Part shown: positions 53,985-64,000 of the stretch, piece by piece
Numbering within the stretch: the stretch's first letter is position 1
How the letters are laid out: each line of letters begins with the position of its first letter
Assembly: GCA_030427735.1 (NCBI GenBank)
Contig: JAUIBP010000004.1
Location: 1-64,000, forward strand
DNA length: 64,000 nucleotides
Direction of reading: 5' to 3'
Source: Bacteroidia bacterium
Lineage (GTDB): Bacteria > Bacteroidota > Bacteroidia > Flavobacteriales > Flavobacteriaceae
Made by a program: the position numbers and the translations under genes
The notes under the pieces: generated by a model
The model's input: the letters and a program-made list of their open reading frames with translations, nothing else
Told to the model about the DNA's origin: nothing
Databases searched by the model: none

Positions 53985-56744
53985 TTAAATGTCTTTTTCT
54001 TCAAAATCAATTTTAGGATTAAATATTTCCAAAATCAATGCTTTTAATTCGTTTTCGAATGCTTGTATGGTTGCTTCAGTAATACTAAAATCTTTTTTAG
54101 CACCGACACCTGACTTATCCTTTTTTGCAAATTTTAAAAATCCGTTGTTTAAATTTTTAAAGGAAATAATTCCAGCCTCTGTAGGGGTATGTAATTGGTT
54201 TTGATGATTCATCATGTAGGCGTAGCATAATACTTGAAAGGATTTGCTGTATTTCTTGTAGTCGGTATTTAAATCTTCCCAGGCTACTATTTCTACTTGC
54301 CCTTGTTCTACTTTTCCGGTTTTGTAATCTATAATCCGTGTTATACCATTATATTCGTCTACCCGGTCTACTTTTCCCCCTATAGTAACGGGAAAATCAA
54401 GCTCGGGAATTGTTATAGGTATTTGTTTAAAATCGGTCTCTATAGCTACAATTTTTATGGTATTTCCCGCTTCGATAGCTTTTAATTCAGAATTTAAGAA
54501 ATTCGAAACATAACGCTTAGCGATTTCAAAAATGATCAGGTTTTTTCCAGTGGTAAAATCTCCTTCTTTATACGTTTCTTTAAAATGATGAGAAACCATG
54601 TTTGCAATGTTTTGTTGCATGGTTTTTATTTGGTTGCTATTTAAAAACCCGCCTTCCAAAGGTTTGTAAAAATCTTCTAATGTGTTGTGAACAACGGTGC
54701 CCAAAGTATTGGCGGCGACAGTTTCCTCAACATCTTCAAACGTTTTTATTTTAAGGACTTTATCGTAATAGAAGTCCAGTGGGTTTCTAATATAATTGGT
54801 TAGCGATGATGGTGAAAATCCTTTTTTTGCTACCCGTTTTAGTTGCTCTATAACGGCGACAGTTTTTTTTACTGATTTTGATGGTGCTGTTATTGTTGGT
54901 ACTATTGGACTTGCAATTTTATGAATAATATTGTGCTTTTTTTCTAATTCTAATTGGGTAATAAATCTACTTTTTTCTCCACCATTTAATGCATCGGCCT
55001 CGGTATTGTATAGAATGTAAACGTTTTTTGCACGTTGCAACAATCGGTAAAAGTGGTAGGTGTAAACCGCATCTTTCTCTTTGTATGTTGGTAAATTATT
55101 TTCGAGTTTTACATCGAACGGAATGAATGAGTTGTTGCTTTTACCGGCAGGTAAAATACCTTCGTTTACCGAAGAAATAATTACGGTTTCGAAGTCTAAA
55201 ACGCGCGATTCCAACATGCCCATAATCTGTAATCCTTGTAATGGTTCTCCTTGAAAATCCATACTTTCTGTGCTTAGTAATTCTTTGTAAACTTGATGCA
55301 GTGTTTGTATAGAATTTAAATAATTGTACGTTTCGTTAAGTTTGCTTAACTCGTTAAATAATTCATTGAATTTATAAGTGTATTCTAAGGCTAGAATATT
55401 TTGATCTTTATTGTTGTCTAAATGGGATTTAATCTTTAAAATGAGTTTTAAGACCTGTTTTATAGCTGTAGTAGGGTTATTATTCCAAGAGTTAAAAAGT
55501 AGCTGTAATGTTGACGCAAATGCTGGAGCAAGTGCTTCTAATTGTATTGGTGTTATAAATACTAAATTGTTAGTTTTTATACTGTCTATAATTTCGGCCG
55601 AATAGTCTTTTCCGTTTAATTGAAATAATGGTCGTATAAATTGATGCGATAGAATGGTTATAAGCTCTTTATAATATATTTTTTTTGGATTGCTTTTATG
55701 TAATTGAAATAGGTTTTCGAATAACGAGGCCAACGGAATAGATTTTAGTGGAAAACCCATAGTAACATTTAAGGTTTTTACTGTTGACGGTATTGAGTTT
55801 AAAACAGGAATCAGTAAATTTTCATCACCTAAAACAATAGCTGTTTGCTGTAAGCTAGGTGAGGTTTTTGTTAAATCGTTTAAAATAGTACCGATGTATT
55901 TCGCCTGACCAATATTTTTAGAAACTCCGATACAACTTATATTTTTTCGATTATTATAGTGGTTGCTAACCCAATTAAAAGGATGCGTTTTATAATATGG
56001 CCAATTAGTTTTGTGCTGCCTTGTAAATAATCCAGCATCGTGAATTTTACTCTCAAAAAAGGATGCGTCTATGTCCCAAAATATTTGTGTTTTCCCTGCA
56101 TCTAATAATTGTTGAATGATTTTTTCTTCGGCTGTGTTTAACGCGTTAAACCCTAAAAAAATGTGAATTTTAGAGTTTTTGTTTATGTAGTTATCTATCT
56201 GTTTACTTGCTTGTCTATAAATTAAACCTTGATAGCCGTAACCCAGTTTAATTAGCGAATTGGTAAAATGCTCGTAATAGTCGTTTAATTGATTCCAGAA
56301 GGTTAGATAATTAGTTACAAATTCAGTTTTTTCTTCCGCTAAAGACCAATGATTCAATTCTTGAATCGCTGTTAAGTATTCGAAAATTTTTTGTGAAGGA
56401 ATCAGATAGCGGTCTATCTCGTTAAAATCTTGTAATAAAATTTGAGCCCATTTTGAGAAGGTATCGAAAGTATCTGGAGTTTTTTGTTTTTGTAACTCCA
56501 AATAGGTGTTGTAAAAATGGAATAGGAGTTCGGTGTTAGAAAGTGATTGCAAACCCGATAGGTTTTCTACAAACTCTTCGATACTATATATTTCGGGAGC
56601 GAAAATTGTTTCTGTTAATGTGTTCGATAATTCGTGTTTTAAAAACGTACCAGCACGCTTACTTGGTAAAACAAAAGTAAGTTCCGAAAGCTCTAGATTT
56701 TGGTTTAACAGGTTATTAATAACCTCTGCTATAAAAGTCGTCAT
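53985..56744 (-). CDS. AddB-like PD-(D/E)XK nuclease/helicase-fold protein
   Basis: This 919-residue protein is the probable partner of the AddA-like helicase-nuclease at 59,621. The N-terminal two-thirds has an inactive helicase-like layout with LTFVLPSKRAGTFLKHEL in the P-loop position and no intact Walker A. The C-terminal nuclease has the motif RIIDYKTGKVEQGQVEIVAW (RecB-type DYKTGK, about residue 810). The pair would resect double-strand ends for RecA loading. It is preceded by a terminator and followed by the hydrolase. Confidence 0.85.
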   Translation of the reverse strand: MTTFIAEVINNLLNQNLELSELTFVLPSKRAGTFLKHELSNTLTETIFAPEIYSIEEFVENLSGLQSLSNTELLFHFYNTYLELQKQKTPDTFDTFSKWAQILLQDFNEIDRYLIPSQKIFEYLTAIQELNHWSLAEEKTEFVTNYLTFWNQLNDYYEHFTNSLIKLGYGYQGLIYRQASKQIDNYINKNSKIHIFLGFNALNTAEEKIIQQLLDAGKTQIFWDIDASFFESKIHDAGLFTRQHKTNWPYYKTHPFNWVSNHYNNRKNISCIGVSKNIGQAKYIGTILNDLTKTSPSLQQTAIVLGDENLLIPVLNSIPSTVKTLNVTMGFPLKSIPLASLFENLFQLHKSNPKKIYYKELITILSHQFIRPLFQLNGKDYSAEIIDSIKTNNLVFITPIQLEALAPAFASTLQLLFNSWNNNPTTAIKQVLKLILKIKSHLDNNKDQNILALEYTYKFNELFNELSKLNETYNYLNSIQTLHQVYKELLSTESMDFQGEPLQGLQIMGMLESRVLDFETVIISSVNEGILPAGKSNNSFIPFDVKLENNLPTYKEKDAVYTYHFYRLLQRAKNVYILYNTEADALNGGEKSRFITQLELEKKHNIIHKIASPIVPTITAPSKSVKKTVAVIEQLKRVAKKGFSPSSLTNYIRNPLDFYYDKVLKIKTFEDVEETVAANTLGTVVHNTLEDFYKPLEGGFLNSNQIKTMQQNIANMVSHHFKETYKEGDFTTGKNLIIFEIAKRYVSNFLNSELKAIEAGNTIKIVAIETDFKQIPITIPELDFPVTIGGKVDRVDEYNGITRIIDYKTGKVEQGQVEIVAWEDLNTDYKKYSKSFQVLCYAYMMNHQNQLHTPTEAGIISFKNLNNGFLKFAKKDKSGVGAKKDFSITEATIQAFENELKALILEIFNPKIDFEEKDI

Positions 56745-56756
56745 AGGTATAAAAAT

Positions 56757-56788
56757 AAAAAACGCCCCGAATAAACGGGGCGTTTTCT
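56757..56788 (-). terminator. terminator after ompA
   Basis: AAAACGCCCCG and CGGGGCGTTTT form an 11-bp perfect stem between the ompA stop and the AddB-like start. Confidence 0.9.
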
Positions 56789-56808
56789 AAAATTATATTT
56801 TAACAGAA

Positions 56809-58191
56809 TTAGTCTTCTTTAACTAAGTTAATTTCAACACGTCTGTTGTTTGCTCTACCAGCTCTAGTTTTGTTGGTGTCGATTGGTTTAGTTTCACCAA
56901 AACCTTTAGATGATAATCTAAATTCATCGATTCCATGACTAACTAAATAATCTTTTACAGCTAAAGCTCTAGCGTCAGATAATCTCATGTTTAATTCATC
57001 AGATCCTGAACTATCTGTATGACCTTCTACTGTAAATTTAGCATGAGGGAATTTGTTTAAGATCAAAGTAATGTTTTCTAATACTTCTTCAGATTCAGCC
57101 TTGATAGTAGATTTACCAGTGTCGAATAAGATAGTTTTAGCGTAAGCATTTAATTTTTGCTTAACTTCTTCAGATACTTCTGGACAACCGTAGTTAGCTA
57201 CAGTACCAGCAACGTTAGGACATTTGTCATCTTTATCAGCAACACCGTCACCATCAGCATCTGGCCAAGGACAACCATTGTTTTCAGCAGGACCAGCCTC
57301 GTTTGGACACTCATCATCTACATCGGCAACACCGTCACCATCAGCATCTGGACAACCGTTTAATTCAGCTAAACCAGCAACAGTAGGACACTTATCTTCT
57401 GGATCTGGAATACCGTCACCGTCAGTATCAGGACAACCATTGTGCTCTGCAGGACCAGCTTCGTTTGGACAAGCATCTTTGCTGTCTTCTATACCGTCAC
57501 CGTCAGTGTCAGGACAACCGTTGAAAATTTCTAAACCAAATACGTCTGGACAAGCATCGTCTTTGTCGTATATACCATCTTTGTCAGTGTCTTTACCACC
57601 AAATTTGATAGCGATACCAGCAGTATGTTGGAAGTGAGAAGTTAAATAATCTTCGAAAGCGTGTTTGTAGCTAGATTGTAATGTTAAACCAATGTTGTCT
57701 GTAAACCAAACATTGAAACCTAAAGTACCGTTAACAGTACCAGCTCCAATTTCGTCTACCCAAGTGTAACCTCCACCAACACCAATAAATGGGTTGAAAA
57801 CGCTTGTGTTAAGGAAGCCCCACTTTACAGTACCATCAATCCCGTAGTAAGACCAATCTGAAACTTCTTCGTCTCCGTATTTGTCTATTTTGTTGATAGA
57901 ACCAGCAACACCAAAAGATAACCCGTTAGATAAGTGACGAGAAACCGAAATTGTTGATAAAGAAGGTAAGATGTTCCAATGGTCACCCACATTGAAGTAT
58001 TCGTCACCAAAACCTCCAAGCTCAGTTGCAGGATAAGGGTAGTTAGAATCGTCTCCAGAAGGGTAGAAGTCTACTGCATTTACCCCAAAGGATATCTGCC
58101 AAGGATTGTTTTCATCTTGCGCATACGTGTTGCTAAAGCCAAATACAAGCAACATTGCGAACAATAATCTGCTAAGATTTTTCATATTCAA
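56809..58191 (-). CDS. OmpA family outer-membrane protein with TSP3 calcium-binding repeats
   Basis: This 460-residue protein has a signal peptide (FGFSNTYAQ), an N-terminal eight-strand barrel (about 22-210), five or so thrombospondin type 3 repeats (about 210-335, of the form [15 protein letters not shown]) and a C-terminal OmpA peptidoglycan-binding domain (about 345-460, with [14 protein letters not shown] and [10 protein letters not shown]). This is the OprF/PorF layout common in Bacteroidota, linking outer membrane and peptidoglycan. The repeat DNA generates long false frames on the plus strand. Confidence 0.96.
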   Translation of the reverse strand: MNMKNLSRLLFAMLLVFGFSNTYAQDENNPWQISFGVNAVDFYPSGDDSNYPYPATELGGFGDEYFNVGDHWNILPSLSTISVSRHLSNGLSFGVAGSINKIDKYGDEEVSDWSYYGIDGTVKWGFLNTSVFNPFIGVGGGYTWVDEIGAGTVNGTLGFNVWFTDNIGLTLQSSYKHAFEDYLTSHFQHTAGIAIKFGGKDTDKDGIYDKDDACPDVFGLEIFNGCPDTDGDGIEDSKDACPNEAGPAEHNGCPDTDGDGIPDPEDKCPTVAGLAELNGCPDADGDGVADVDDECPNEAGPAENNGCPWPDADGDGVADKDDKCPNVAGTVANYGCPEVSEEVKQKLNAYAKTILFDTGKSTIKAESEEVLENITLILNKFPHAKFTVEGHTDSSGSDELNMRLSDARALAVKDYLVSHGIDEFRLSSKGFGETKPIDTNKTRAGRANNRRVEINLVKED

Positions 58192-58220
58192 AAGTTTAAT
58201 TTTTAAGTGTTAATTGTAAA

Positions 58221-58250
58221 CAAAAGTAAGTTGTTAAATATTATTAACAA
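58221..58250 (-). promoter_or_regulatory. ompA promoter
   Basis: On the minus strand TTG (58250-58248), 19 bases, TACTTTTG (58228-58221): an excellent consensus promoter, 29 bases before the start codon. Confidence 0.7.
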
Positions 58251-58308
58251 AGACAAATATAAAAAAATATTGATTACTTCTACCAAAGAAATAGAGTTTA
58301 GACAGGTT

Positions 58309-59502
58309 TTAGATTACGCCTAAAGACTTTCCGACTTTGGTAAATGCCTCAATGGCTTTGTCTAAATGCTCTTTTTTATGGGCTGCCGAAAGCTGTACGC
58401 GAATTCTTGCTTTGCCTTTTGGAACTACTGGAAAAAAGAATCCGATAACATAAATACCTTCTTCTAAAAGTTTATTGGCCATGGTTTGCGATAGCTTGGC
58501 ATCGTATAGCATTACTGGTACAATGGCAGAATCTCCGTCGATAATATCGAATCCCGCAGCCTGCATTCCTTTCTTGAAATACGCTGTGTTTTGTTCTAAG
58601 GTATCCCTTAAAGATGTGTCGTTGCTTAATAAATCGAATACCTTAATAGAGGCACCAACTATTGCCGGTGCTAGAGAATTAGAAAATAAATATGGTCTAG
58701 AACGTTGGCGTAAGAGTTCTATAATTTCTTTTTTGCCAGTGGTGTATCCGCCCATTGCGCCTCCTAGCGCTTTGCCTAAAGTTCCAGTTATTATATCTAT
58801 TCTCCCTAAAACACCTTTTTCTTGAAGTGTTCCAATACCTGTTTCCCCTATAAACCCAGCAGCGTGACATTCATCAATCATAACTAGCGCATCGTATTTG
58901 TCGGCTAAATCGCAAATTTTATCTAATGGAGCAACTAATCCATCCATAGAGAATACACCATCGGTTACAATTATTTTAAAGCGGGCACCTTTTTCGTTAG
59001 CAGTAATTAATTGTTGTTCCAAATCGGCCATGTCGTTATTCGCATAGCGGTAACGCGCAGCTTTACATAAACGTACGCCGTCTATAATTGAAGCATGGTT
59101 TAGCGAGTCTGAAATTATAGCATCTTCTGGACCTAGAAGCGGTTCGAAAACTCCTCCGTTAGCATCAAACGCGGCTGCATATAAAATGGTGTCTTCGGTA
59201 TTGTAAAACGTTGCTATTTTTTCTTCTAAAGTTTTATGTATGTCTTGGGTGCCACAAATAAAACGGACCGATGACATCCCAAAACCATGAGTATCCATAG
59301 CGTCTTTTGCTGCTTGGATAACTTCGGGGTGGGCAGATAAACCTAAATAATTATTAGCACAGAAATTTAATACTGTTTCTCCTGTGTTAAGTGTTATTTC
59401 TGCGCCCTGTGGCGAGGTTATTATGCGTTCGGTTTTAAACAGACCTTCGTCTTTTATGGCTTGAAGTTCTTGCTCTAAATGTGTTTTAATAGTTCCGTAC
59501 AT
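58309..59502 (-). CDS. kbl: glycine C-acetyltransferase (2-amino-3-ketobutyrate CoA ligase)
   Basis: Kbl cleaves 2-amino-3-ketobutyrate with CoA to glycine and acetyl-CoA in threonine degradation. The 397 residues of this alpha-oxoamine synthase show [31 protein letters not shown], and the PLP lysine in [10 protein letters not shown]. Length and motif wording match Kbl better than BioF or serine palmitoyltransferase. No tdh is adjacent. Confidence 0.93.
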   Translation of the reverse strand: MYGTIKTHLEQELQAIKDEGLFKTERIITSPQGAEITLNTGETVLNFCANNYLGLSAHPEVIQAAKDAMDTHGFGMSSVRFICGTQDIHKTLEEKIATFYNTEDTILYAAAFDANGGVFEPLLGPEDAIISDSLNHASIIDGVRLCKAARYRYANNDMADLEQQLITANEKGARFKIIVTDGVFSMDGLVAPLDKICDLADKYDALVMIDECHAAGFIGETGIGTLQEKGVLGRIDIITGTLGKALGGAMGGYTTGKKEIIELLRQRSRPYLFSNSLAPAIVGASIKVFDLLSNDTSLRDTLEQNTAYFKKGMQAAGFDIIDGDSAIVPVMLYDAKLSQTMANKLLEEGIYVIGFFFPVVPKGKARIRVQLSAAHKKEHLDKAIEAFTKVGKSLGVI

Positions 59503-59620
59503 ATTTGTTTATGATTTTAGGCAAATTTAAAATAGTTTTTGCGGAATGTGAACGGTGTTGTTTGTTTTTTTGATGAATCGTTGTTTTGTGTTAACTTTTT
59601 TCGGAATTTTTAAGAATAAT

Positions 59621-62600
59621 TTAAATGCTCTTAACCAGAAGCTCGTCGTTAATATATACCAAAAGTTTTTTGGTGACTTTATATTGCATCTGTTCTAAGT
59701 GCTGTTGATAGTTTAAAAGTTGTTGTTTGTGCTGTTCTAATTCCAAACCTGTTTTATAGTCTATTATTACGACTTCGTGATCTGTTGAAATTGCCAAACG
59801 GTCTGGCCTTAAAATAGTGCCATCTTTCGCTAAAATGTCTCGTTCTGTATAAATGGTATAAGTTTCGTTAAAATAAGGCTCTAACTCTGGATGGAGAATG
59901 ATTTGAGTTATGGTTTGGTTTAAAGCTGTTTGTTGCTCGGTACTTATTAATCCAGTTCTGTTAGCTTGTTCCAAAACGGTTGGAACGTCTTTTTTTGTGG
60001 AAATTTTTGCCATAAGATTGTGAACTAAATTTCCTTTTTCTATGGCGTTTTGTTGTTTGGTATCCCACAGGTAACCGTTATTGGTAACAATTTTAATATT
60101 GTGTTCGTTTTTTGGGGTTGAAATGAATTCTATTATTTCGTTAGTGTTAGCGTGTTGTTCTGTTTCGTTTGTTATTGAAGTTGGGCGTTCGGGAGTGCCA
60201 AAATTGTAGCTTAAGGTTTGGTCGTTCCAGAGTTGTTCTTGCATTAAAAAATCTATAAAAAGCCCAGAATATTGTTTGGTTTTGGGTAGTTTTTTAGTGT
60301 CTAAATCCAGACTGGATATAATGTACAATTGTTCTACGGGACGTGTTAATGTTACATACAACAGGTTTAAATTATCTAGCTCTAACTCGGCTTGATGGGT
60401 CATGTAAATCTCTTGGCCTGCTTCATTATATTCAGCGACATCTGCATTGTAATTTATCAGCGTATAAGGAAACCCTTTGTATTGGTCTTGGTCTAGCGGA
60501 AACCAGGTTTTGGGTTCTTTTTCTCTGTAAATATCCAAATCGGCATAAGGAAAGATAACTACAGGAAATTCTAAACCTTTAGATTTATGGATAGTCATAA
60601 TTTGTATAGCATCCTGCCCTTCGGGCGATACAATACTTAACACGTCTAATTTGTTGTTAAAATACTCTAAAAAGCCAAAAACATCCGATCCGTGTTTTTG
60701 CGTATAGTCTAAAACAATGTCTAAATAATATTGAAGATATGCGTTAGAGGTTTTTGTGAGTTGAAATTGTCTAATTATGGTTTCTGCCATGTCGAATAAT
60801 GGCATTTGTATTAATTGATGTGCTTGACTAAAAATACCAAATGTACTAAACGATTGAAACAGTGCTGTGTTGTTTTTTTGTATGTGCTCAGCAAAATAAG
60901 CATGCTTGTCTTCAACGTTATATTTTGTAGCTATATAGTTTAAGATATCTACTTTAATCTCGTTGTTTTTAGGTTCGAAAAGCAGCGAGATTAATTGAGT
61001 AACAAACATAACCTCGGGCGATTTTTTTAAAAGCAAAGATTCCGAAGATATAATTTGTATATCATGAAGACTTAAATAATCGGCAATTACGGCAGCCTCT
61101 TTTCGCTTTCTAACTAGCACGCATATGTCTTTATAATTATAACCGTTTTTAATACAAGATTCAATCGTTTTTAAAACCTGCTTTGGATATAATTCGTCTT
61201 TATCTTCTTCTTTTAAATCTAAAAAAGTAATATTAACAAACCCGTCGTTAGGGTTAGATAGTTCTTGTTGTGCGTTTTCGTATAGCCCTTTATAAACTAC
61301 GTTGCTAAAGGCCGCTTTTGTTAGGTATTTAAAAAAGGAATTGTTGAAATTAATAATGTGTTTAAAACTGCGAAAATTTGTCTCTAAACGGTATACTTCT
61401 TTGGGAGTATGAAAAGGATTGAAGTTAAATGCGTTTTCGCATAACTCTATAAATTGTTCGGCTTTTCCACCACGCCATCTGTAAATGGCTTGCTTGGCAT
61501 CGCCTACTAACATTAGCGATCCTGGTGTTTTGTGGGTATCAATGGTGTCTAGACCTTCAGAAATTAACGGGATTAGGTTTTGCCATTGCAGTTGCGACGT
61601 GTCTTGAAATTCATCTATAAAATAGTGATTGAACTTTTCGCCCAAACGTTCGTAAATAAATGGTGTGGGCTGTTCGGAAACCTGATTGCTGATAAGGGTG
61701 TTAAATTCCGAGATGAGCATTTTATTTTCCTCGGTTTTTAATAGTGTTAGTTCTTTGTTTATGGTATTTAAAACCGATAATTGTGTTATGTTTTTGTATA
61801 CGGTATTTAAAAATTTAAAATGATATACTTGCGATTTTATACTTAAAAACGTGTTTTTTATAGATGGTAAAAGAGCGTCTATACTTGCTGCTTTGTCGCG
61901 AGCTAGGGTTTTGGTATAAACCTTTCCGTCGTTTATGTTGTTTTCTAATTGATTTTCGTAAATCTTATCGATATTAAAATCAGAAACTTTTACAAAGTGA
62001 TTGTAAAGCGTACCTCGAGAAAAATCTTTAGCGCTTAAATTGTGATTTTCGAAAACCGTAAGCAAATCTTTAGCTTTGCTAATTATGGTTTTTTTTGTGC
62101 TTTGTATTTCAGATTTTAAATGGGTCTTTAGGGCTTTAAAATCGTCTAAGTTTTTATCTTTTAGAGTGTCTAAATATATAATGTCGTTTTCGTTTACCAG
62201 TAGTTTTGCAATTTTATTCAGGTCTAAGGCTATGTCCCAACTTTTATCGTCATCTGCCTTTTCCAGAGCGAATTGAACCAGAACATCGGTTAGAGTTTGG
62301 TCTGTGCCAGCTTTAGCTATTAGCCTGTCTACAGCTTCGGTAAGCAAAGCATCGGTGTCCAATTCAACTTCAAAGTTTAAAGGCAATTTTAAATCGTGGG
62401 CAAAAGTGCGAATAATGCGGTGTGTAAAACCATCTATAGTAGAAATTTCGAAAGCTGCATAATTATGGACTATTGTGTTTAAAAGGGTTTGCGATTTGCT
62501 ATGTAATGCTTCGGGTTGCATATTTAATTCGGCGCAAAGCAAATTAAACATGGTGTGTTCTTCTTTTAAAATAGTTGGATCTGCAAAAGCTTTAAGCGTT

Positions 62601-62782
62601 TTAATAATACGCTCTTTCATTTCGAAAACCGCCTTATTGGTAAAAGTTATTGCTAATATGTTTTTAAATTGGAAATAACTGTCAGATTCAAATAGAATTT
62701 TTAAATACGATTTTACTAAGGTGAAGGTTTTGCCACTACCTGCCGAGGCATCGTAAATTGTAAAAGAAGTCTGGTTTTGCAT
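59621..62782 (-). CDS. AddA/RecB-like helicase-nuclease
   Basis: This is a UvrD-type helicase fused to a RecB-type nuclease. The start chosen is the ATG at 62782, giving 1,053 residues, because the P-loop segment YDASAGSGKTFTLVKSYL follows only a few residues later; an upstream in-frame start adds 17 unconserved residues. Helicase motifs include ITFTNKAVFEMKERI, FIDEFQDTSQLQW, VGDAKQAIYRWRGG and IMTIHKSKGLEFP. The C-terminal nuclease has VVIIDYKTGLE. It pairs functionally with the AddB-like gene at 53,985, which lies two genes downstream on the same strand. Confidence 0.9.
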   Translation of the reverse strand: MQNQTSFTIYDASAGSGKTFTLVKSYLKILFESDSYFQFKNILAITFTNKAVFEMKERIIKTLKAFADPTILKEEHTMFNLLCAELNMQPEALHSKSQTLLNTIVHNYAAFEISTIDGFTHRIIRTFAHDLKLPLNFEVELDTDALLTEAVDRLIAKAGTDQTLTDVLVQFALEKADDDKSWDIALDLNKIAKLLVNENDIIYLDTLKDKNLDDFKALKTHLKSEIQSTKKTIISKAKDLLTVFENHNLSAKDFSRGTLYNHFVKVSDFNIDKIYENQLENNINDGKVYTKTLARDKAASIDALLPSIKNTFLSIKSQVYHFKFLNTVYKNITQLSVLNTINKELTLLKTEENKMLISEFNTLISNQVSEQPTPFIYERLGEKFNHYFIDEFQDTSQLQWQNLIPLISEGLDTIDTHKTPGSLMLVGDAKQAIYRWRGGKAEQFIELCENAFNFNPFHTPKEVYRLETNFRSFKHIINFNNSFFKYLTKAAFSNVVYKGLYENAQQELSNPNDGFVNITFLDLKEEDKDELYPKQVLKTIESCIKNGYNYKDICVLVRKRKEAAVIADYLSLHDIQIISSESLLLKKSPEVMFVTQLISLLFEPKNNEIKVDILNYIATKYNVEDKHAYFAEHIQKNNTALFQSFSTFGIFSQAHQLIQMPLFDMAETIIRQFQLTKTSNAYLQYYLDIVLDYTQKHGSDVFGFLEYFNNKLDVLSIVSPEGQDAIQIMTIHKSKGLEFPVVIFPYADLDIYREKEPKTWFPLDQDQYKGFPYTLINYNADVAEYNEAGQEIYMTHQAELELDNLNLLYVTLTRPVEQLYIISSLDLDTKKLPKTKQYSGLFIDFLMQEQLWNDQTLSYNFGTPERPTSITNETEQHANTNEIIEFISTPKNEHNIKIVTNNGYLWDTKQQNAIEKGNLVHNLMAKISTKKDVPTVLEQANRTGLISTEQQTALNQTITQIILHPELEPYFNETYTIYTERDILAKDGTILRPDRLAISTDHEVVIIDYKTGLELEQHKQQLLNYQQHLEQMQYKVTKKLLVYINDELLVKSI

Positions 62783-62910
62783 ATTAAACAATTTTGTAGA
62801 CAAGATAAAAACTATTGATGGTTTCATAACCATTAATTATTTTTAATTACCGTGTATAATCCTTAAATTTGAAATGAAATATTTATTAATCATTAAAATA
62901 TAAAAATATT

Positions 62911-63519
62911 ATGGCTTTCGAATTACCGAAATTACAATATGCGTACGATGCATTAGAACCAAACATTGATGCACGTACTATGGAAATACATCATACAAAA
63001 CATCACCAAGGTTATACCAATAACCTAAATAATGCCATTGCTGGTACAGATTTAGAGGGTAAATCTATCGAAGATATTTTAACAGGTTTAGACATGAGTA
63101 ATGCAGCTGTTAGAAATAACGGTGGTGGATTTTACAATCACTCATTATTTTGGGAAGTAATGAATCCAGAAGGTAAAGGTGTGTTGTCTGGCGAATTAAA
63201 AACAGCTATCGAAACTGCTTTTGGTTCTGTAGATGCTTTTAAAGATGCTTTTAGTAAAGCAGCAGCTACACAATTTGGTTCTGGTTGGGCTTGGTTGTGT
63301 GTACACAAAGGTGGTAAAGTAGAAGTTTGTTCTACACCTAACCAAGACAATCCGTTAATGCCAGGAGTAGCTTGCGAAGGAACTCCTATTTTAGGATTAG
63401 ATGTTTGGGAGCACGCTTATTATTTAAACTACCAAAACAGAAGACCAGATTATATTAATGCGTTCTTTAACGTAATTAACTGGAACGAGGTAGAGCGTCG
63501 TTACGCCGAAGCAAAATAA
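62911..63519 (+). CDS. Fe/Mn superoxide dismutase
   Basis: This 202-residue enzyme dismutates superoxide. Metal ligands are His27 in [12 protein letters not shown], the His in FYNHSLFW, and the Asp and His in [14 protein letters not shown]. No signal peptide is seen, so it is cytosolic. The residues deciding Fe versus Mn cannot be judged safely by eye. A TAAATTTG box (62864-62871) precedes the gene, and a strong terminator follows. Confidence 0.96.
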   Translation: MAFELPKLQYAYDALEPNIDARTMEIHHTKHHQGYTNNLNNAIAGTDLEGKSIEDILTGLDMSNAAVRNNGGGFYNHSLFWEVMNPEGKGVLSGELKTAIETAFGSVDAFKDAFSKAAATQFGSGWAWLCVHKGGKVEVCSTPNQDNPLMPGVACEGTPILGLDVWEHAYYLNYQNRRPDYINAFFNVINWNEVERRYAEAK

Positions 63520-63537
63520 ACGCTTAAGTTTTAAATA

Positions 63538-63579
63538 AAAACGGGCTACAAACGTAAATGTTTTGTAGCCCGTTTTTTT
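63538..63579 (+). terminator. terminator after superoxide dismutase
   Basis: ACGGGCTACAAA and TTTGTAGCCCGT give a 12-bp stem followed by seven T residues. Confidence 0.92.
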
Positions 63580-63593
63580 ATGTGTTTAAAAAT

Positions 63594-63665
63594 AAAAAGG
63601 TGAACTTATTCAGTTCACCTTTTTGCCCCAAATCTACCATGAACTTAACCTACTTATGTTATGGT
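63594..63665 (-). ncRNA. candidate small RNA, minus strand
   Basis: A TATATTTG -7 box lies at 63677-63670 on the minus strand (no clear -33 TTG). About 5 bases on, a transcript of roughly 70 bases would end in a perfect 13-bp hairpin (63594-63606 with 63612-63624, loop of 5) followed by a U run. Within it ACCAT (from 63665) can pair with ATGGT (to 63636), and an AAGTTCAT segment could compete with the terminator arm. No ORF of useful size is inside and no gene follows in this direction. A second function of the hairpin as terminator for plus-strand transcripts is possible. Confidence 0.4.
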
Positions 63666-63677
63666 GAAACAAATATA

Positions 63678-64000
63678 AAGTGGATTTAGGTCTACTTAAA
63701 ATAATACTAGTTGAAATGCTAATAAATTAGTCTAACGGGATAAATATGGAGTCTTGTTCTGTTTTAGTTAATCGTAATCGCTATTTTTTATGAATATGAA
63801 AAAAATAGTCAGGTAGGTTAATTTTGAGATGTTCCAAAAAATGAAGTCAAGCCTCTTAAACTGAAGTTGCTAACGTTAAGTTAAAGAGCAGGGAATTAAA
63901 TTTATGTACTTGAAAATTGGAGCATGTCCAATATAAAATATTAAAGAATCTGTTTTGGGAAAACGAATTGAAAGACGTAAAATTTTAAAAATAAAAAAGG
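63678..64000. other. right-end intergenic stretch, no gene seen
   Basis: This AT-rich end of the window has no credible ORF and no clear repeat or hairpin; a gene may begin beyond the window. Confidence 0.5.

Noticed and set aside
57224..57637. Plus-strand 137-codon frame opposite ompA
   Set aside because: Ser/Pro-rich repeat protein created by reading the TSP3 repeats backwards.
1..64000. CRISPR arrays, rRNA genes, insertion sequences
   Set aside because: No regularly spaced repeats, rRNA-like conserved stretches or transposase genes were found on reading the window.

Overview
The window comes from a low-GC marine-type Flavobacteriia (Bacteroidota) chromosome. The evidence is the repeated TTG / TAnnTTTG promoter pattern, SusC/SusD pairs, a hybrid two-component sensor, a T9SS sorting domain on a PL6 polysaccharide lyase, OmpA with TSP3 repeats, and gene orders typical of the group. 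No genus can be named from the sequence alone.

Left flank (1-27,435) is ordinary chromosome. It holds the end of a uronate-catabolism operon (kduI-kduD) under a LacI-type palindrome, a small PID-CTERM-like protein, ribE/pdxA, the yceD-rpmF-fabH-accB-accC fatty-acid block, a FAD oxidoreductase-mtgA-GreA-like trio, an ABC ATPase, a prolyl oligopeptidase, asd, mscL, alr-tdk, rsmI-hopJ, an OsmC protein, recJ, an MFS carrier, lpxH, queD, a 2OG oxygenase, and a MATE exporter followed by two tiny overlapping membrane ORFs (55 and 33 codons).

The centre (27,468-49,425, about 22 kb) is an integrated mobile element in the 3' half of a tRNA-Ala(GGC). A 43-bp copy of the tRNA 3' half (3 mismatches) marks the far end. 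Next to the tRNA is a GC-rich NBU-like mobilisation module: excisionase-like HTH, P-loop helicase, an iteron-like cluster of TGATGAC repeats, Toprim primase, MobC, MobA relaxase and a small coiled-coil membrane protein. A Fic protein with its own palindromic operator follows. The rest is cargo: a complete-looking sucrose/fructan/raffinose-type utilisation locus (periplasmic-binding HTCS sensor, MFS sugar porter, GH32, SusC, SusD, GH36 alpha-galactosidase, PfkB fructokinase). An IntDOT-like tyrosine recombinase that lacks the first catalytic arginine closes the element. The likely scheme is: SusCD imports oligosaccharide, GH36 removes galactose, GH32 cleaves the sucrose/fructan bond, the MFS porter imports the sugar, the kinase phosphorylates fructose, and the HTCS senses a released sugar.

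Right flank (49,426-64,000) returns to chromosome: a hypothetical protein, a PL6-BACON-discoidin-T9SS lyase (alginate lyase likely) behind a palindromic operator, an alpha/beta hydrolase, AddB-like and AddA-like recombination nucleases separated by ompA and kbl, a superoxide dismutase, and a candidate ~70-nt small RNA on the minus strand near the end. No CRISPR array or rRNA was seen. The most notable observation is the mobile element carrying a saccharide-utilisation locus, with a tRNA T-arm whose two copies differ by a compensatory base-pair change.
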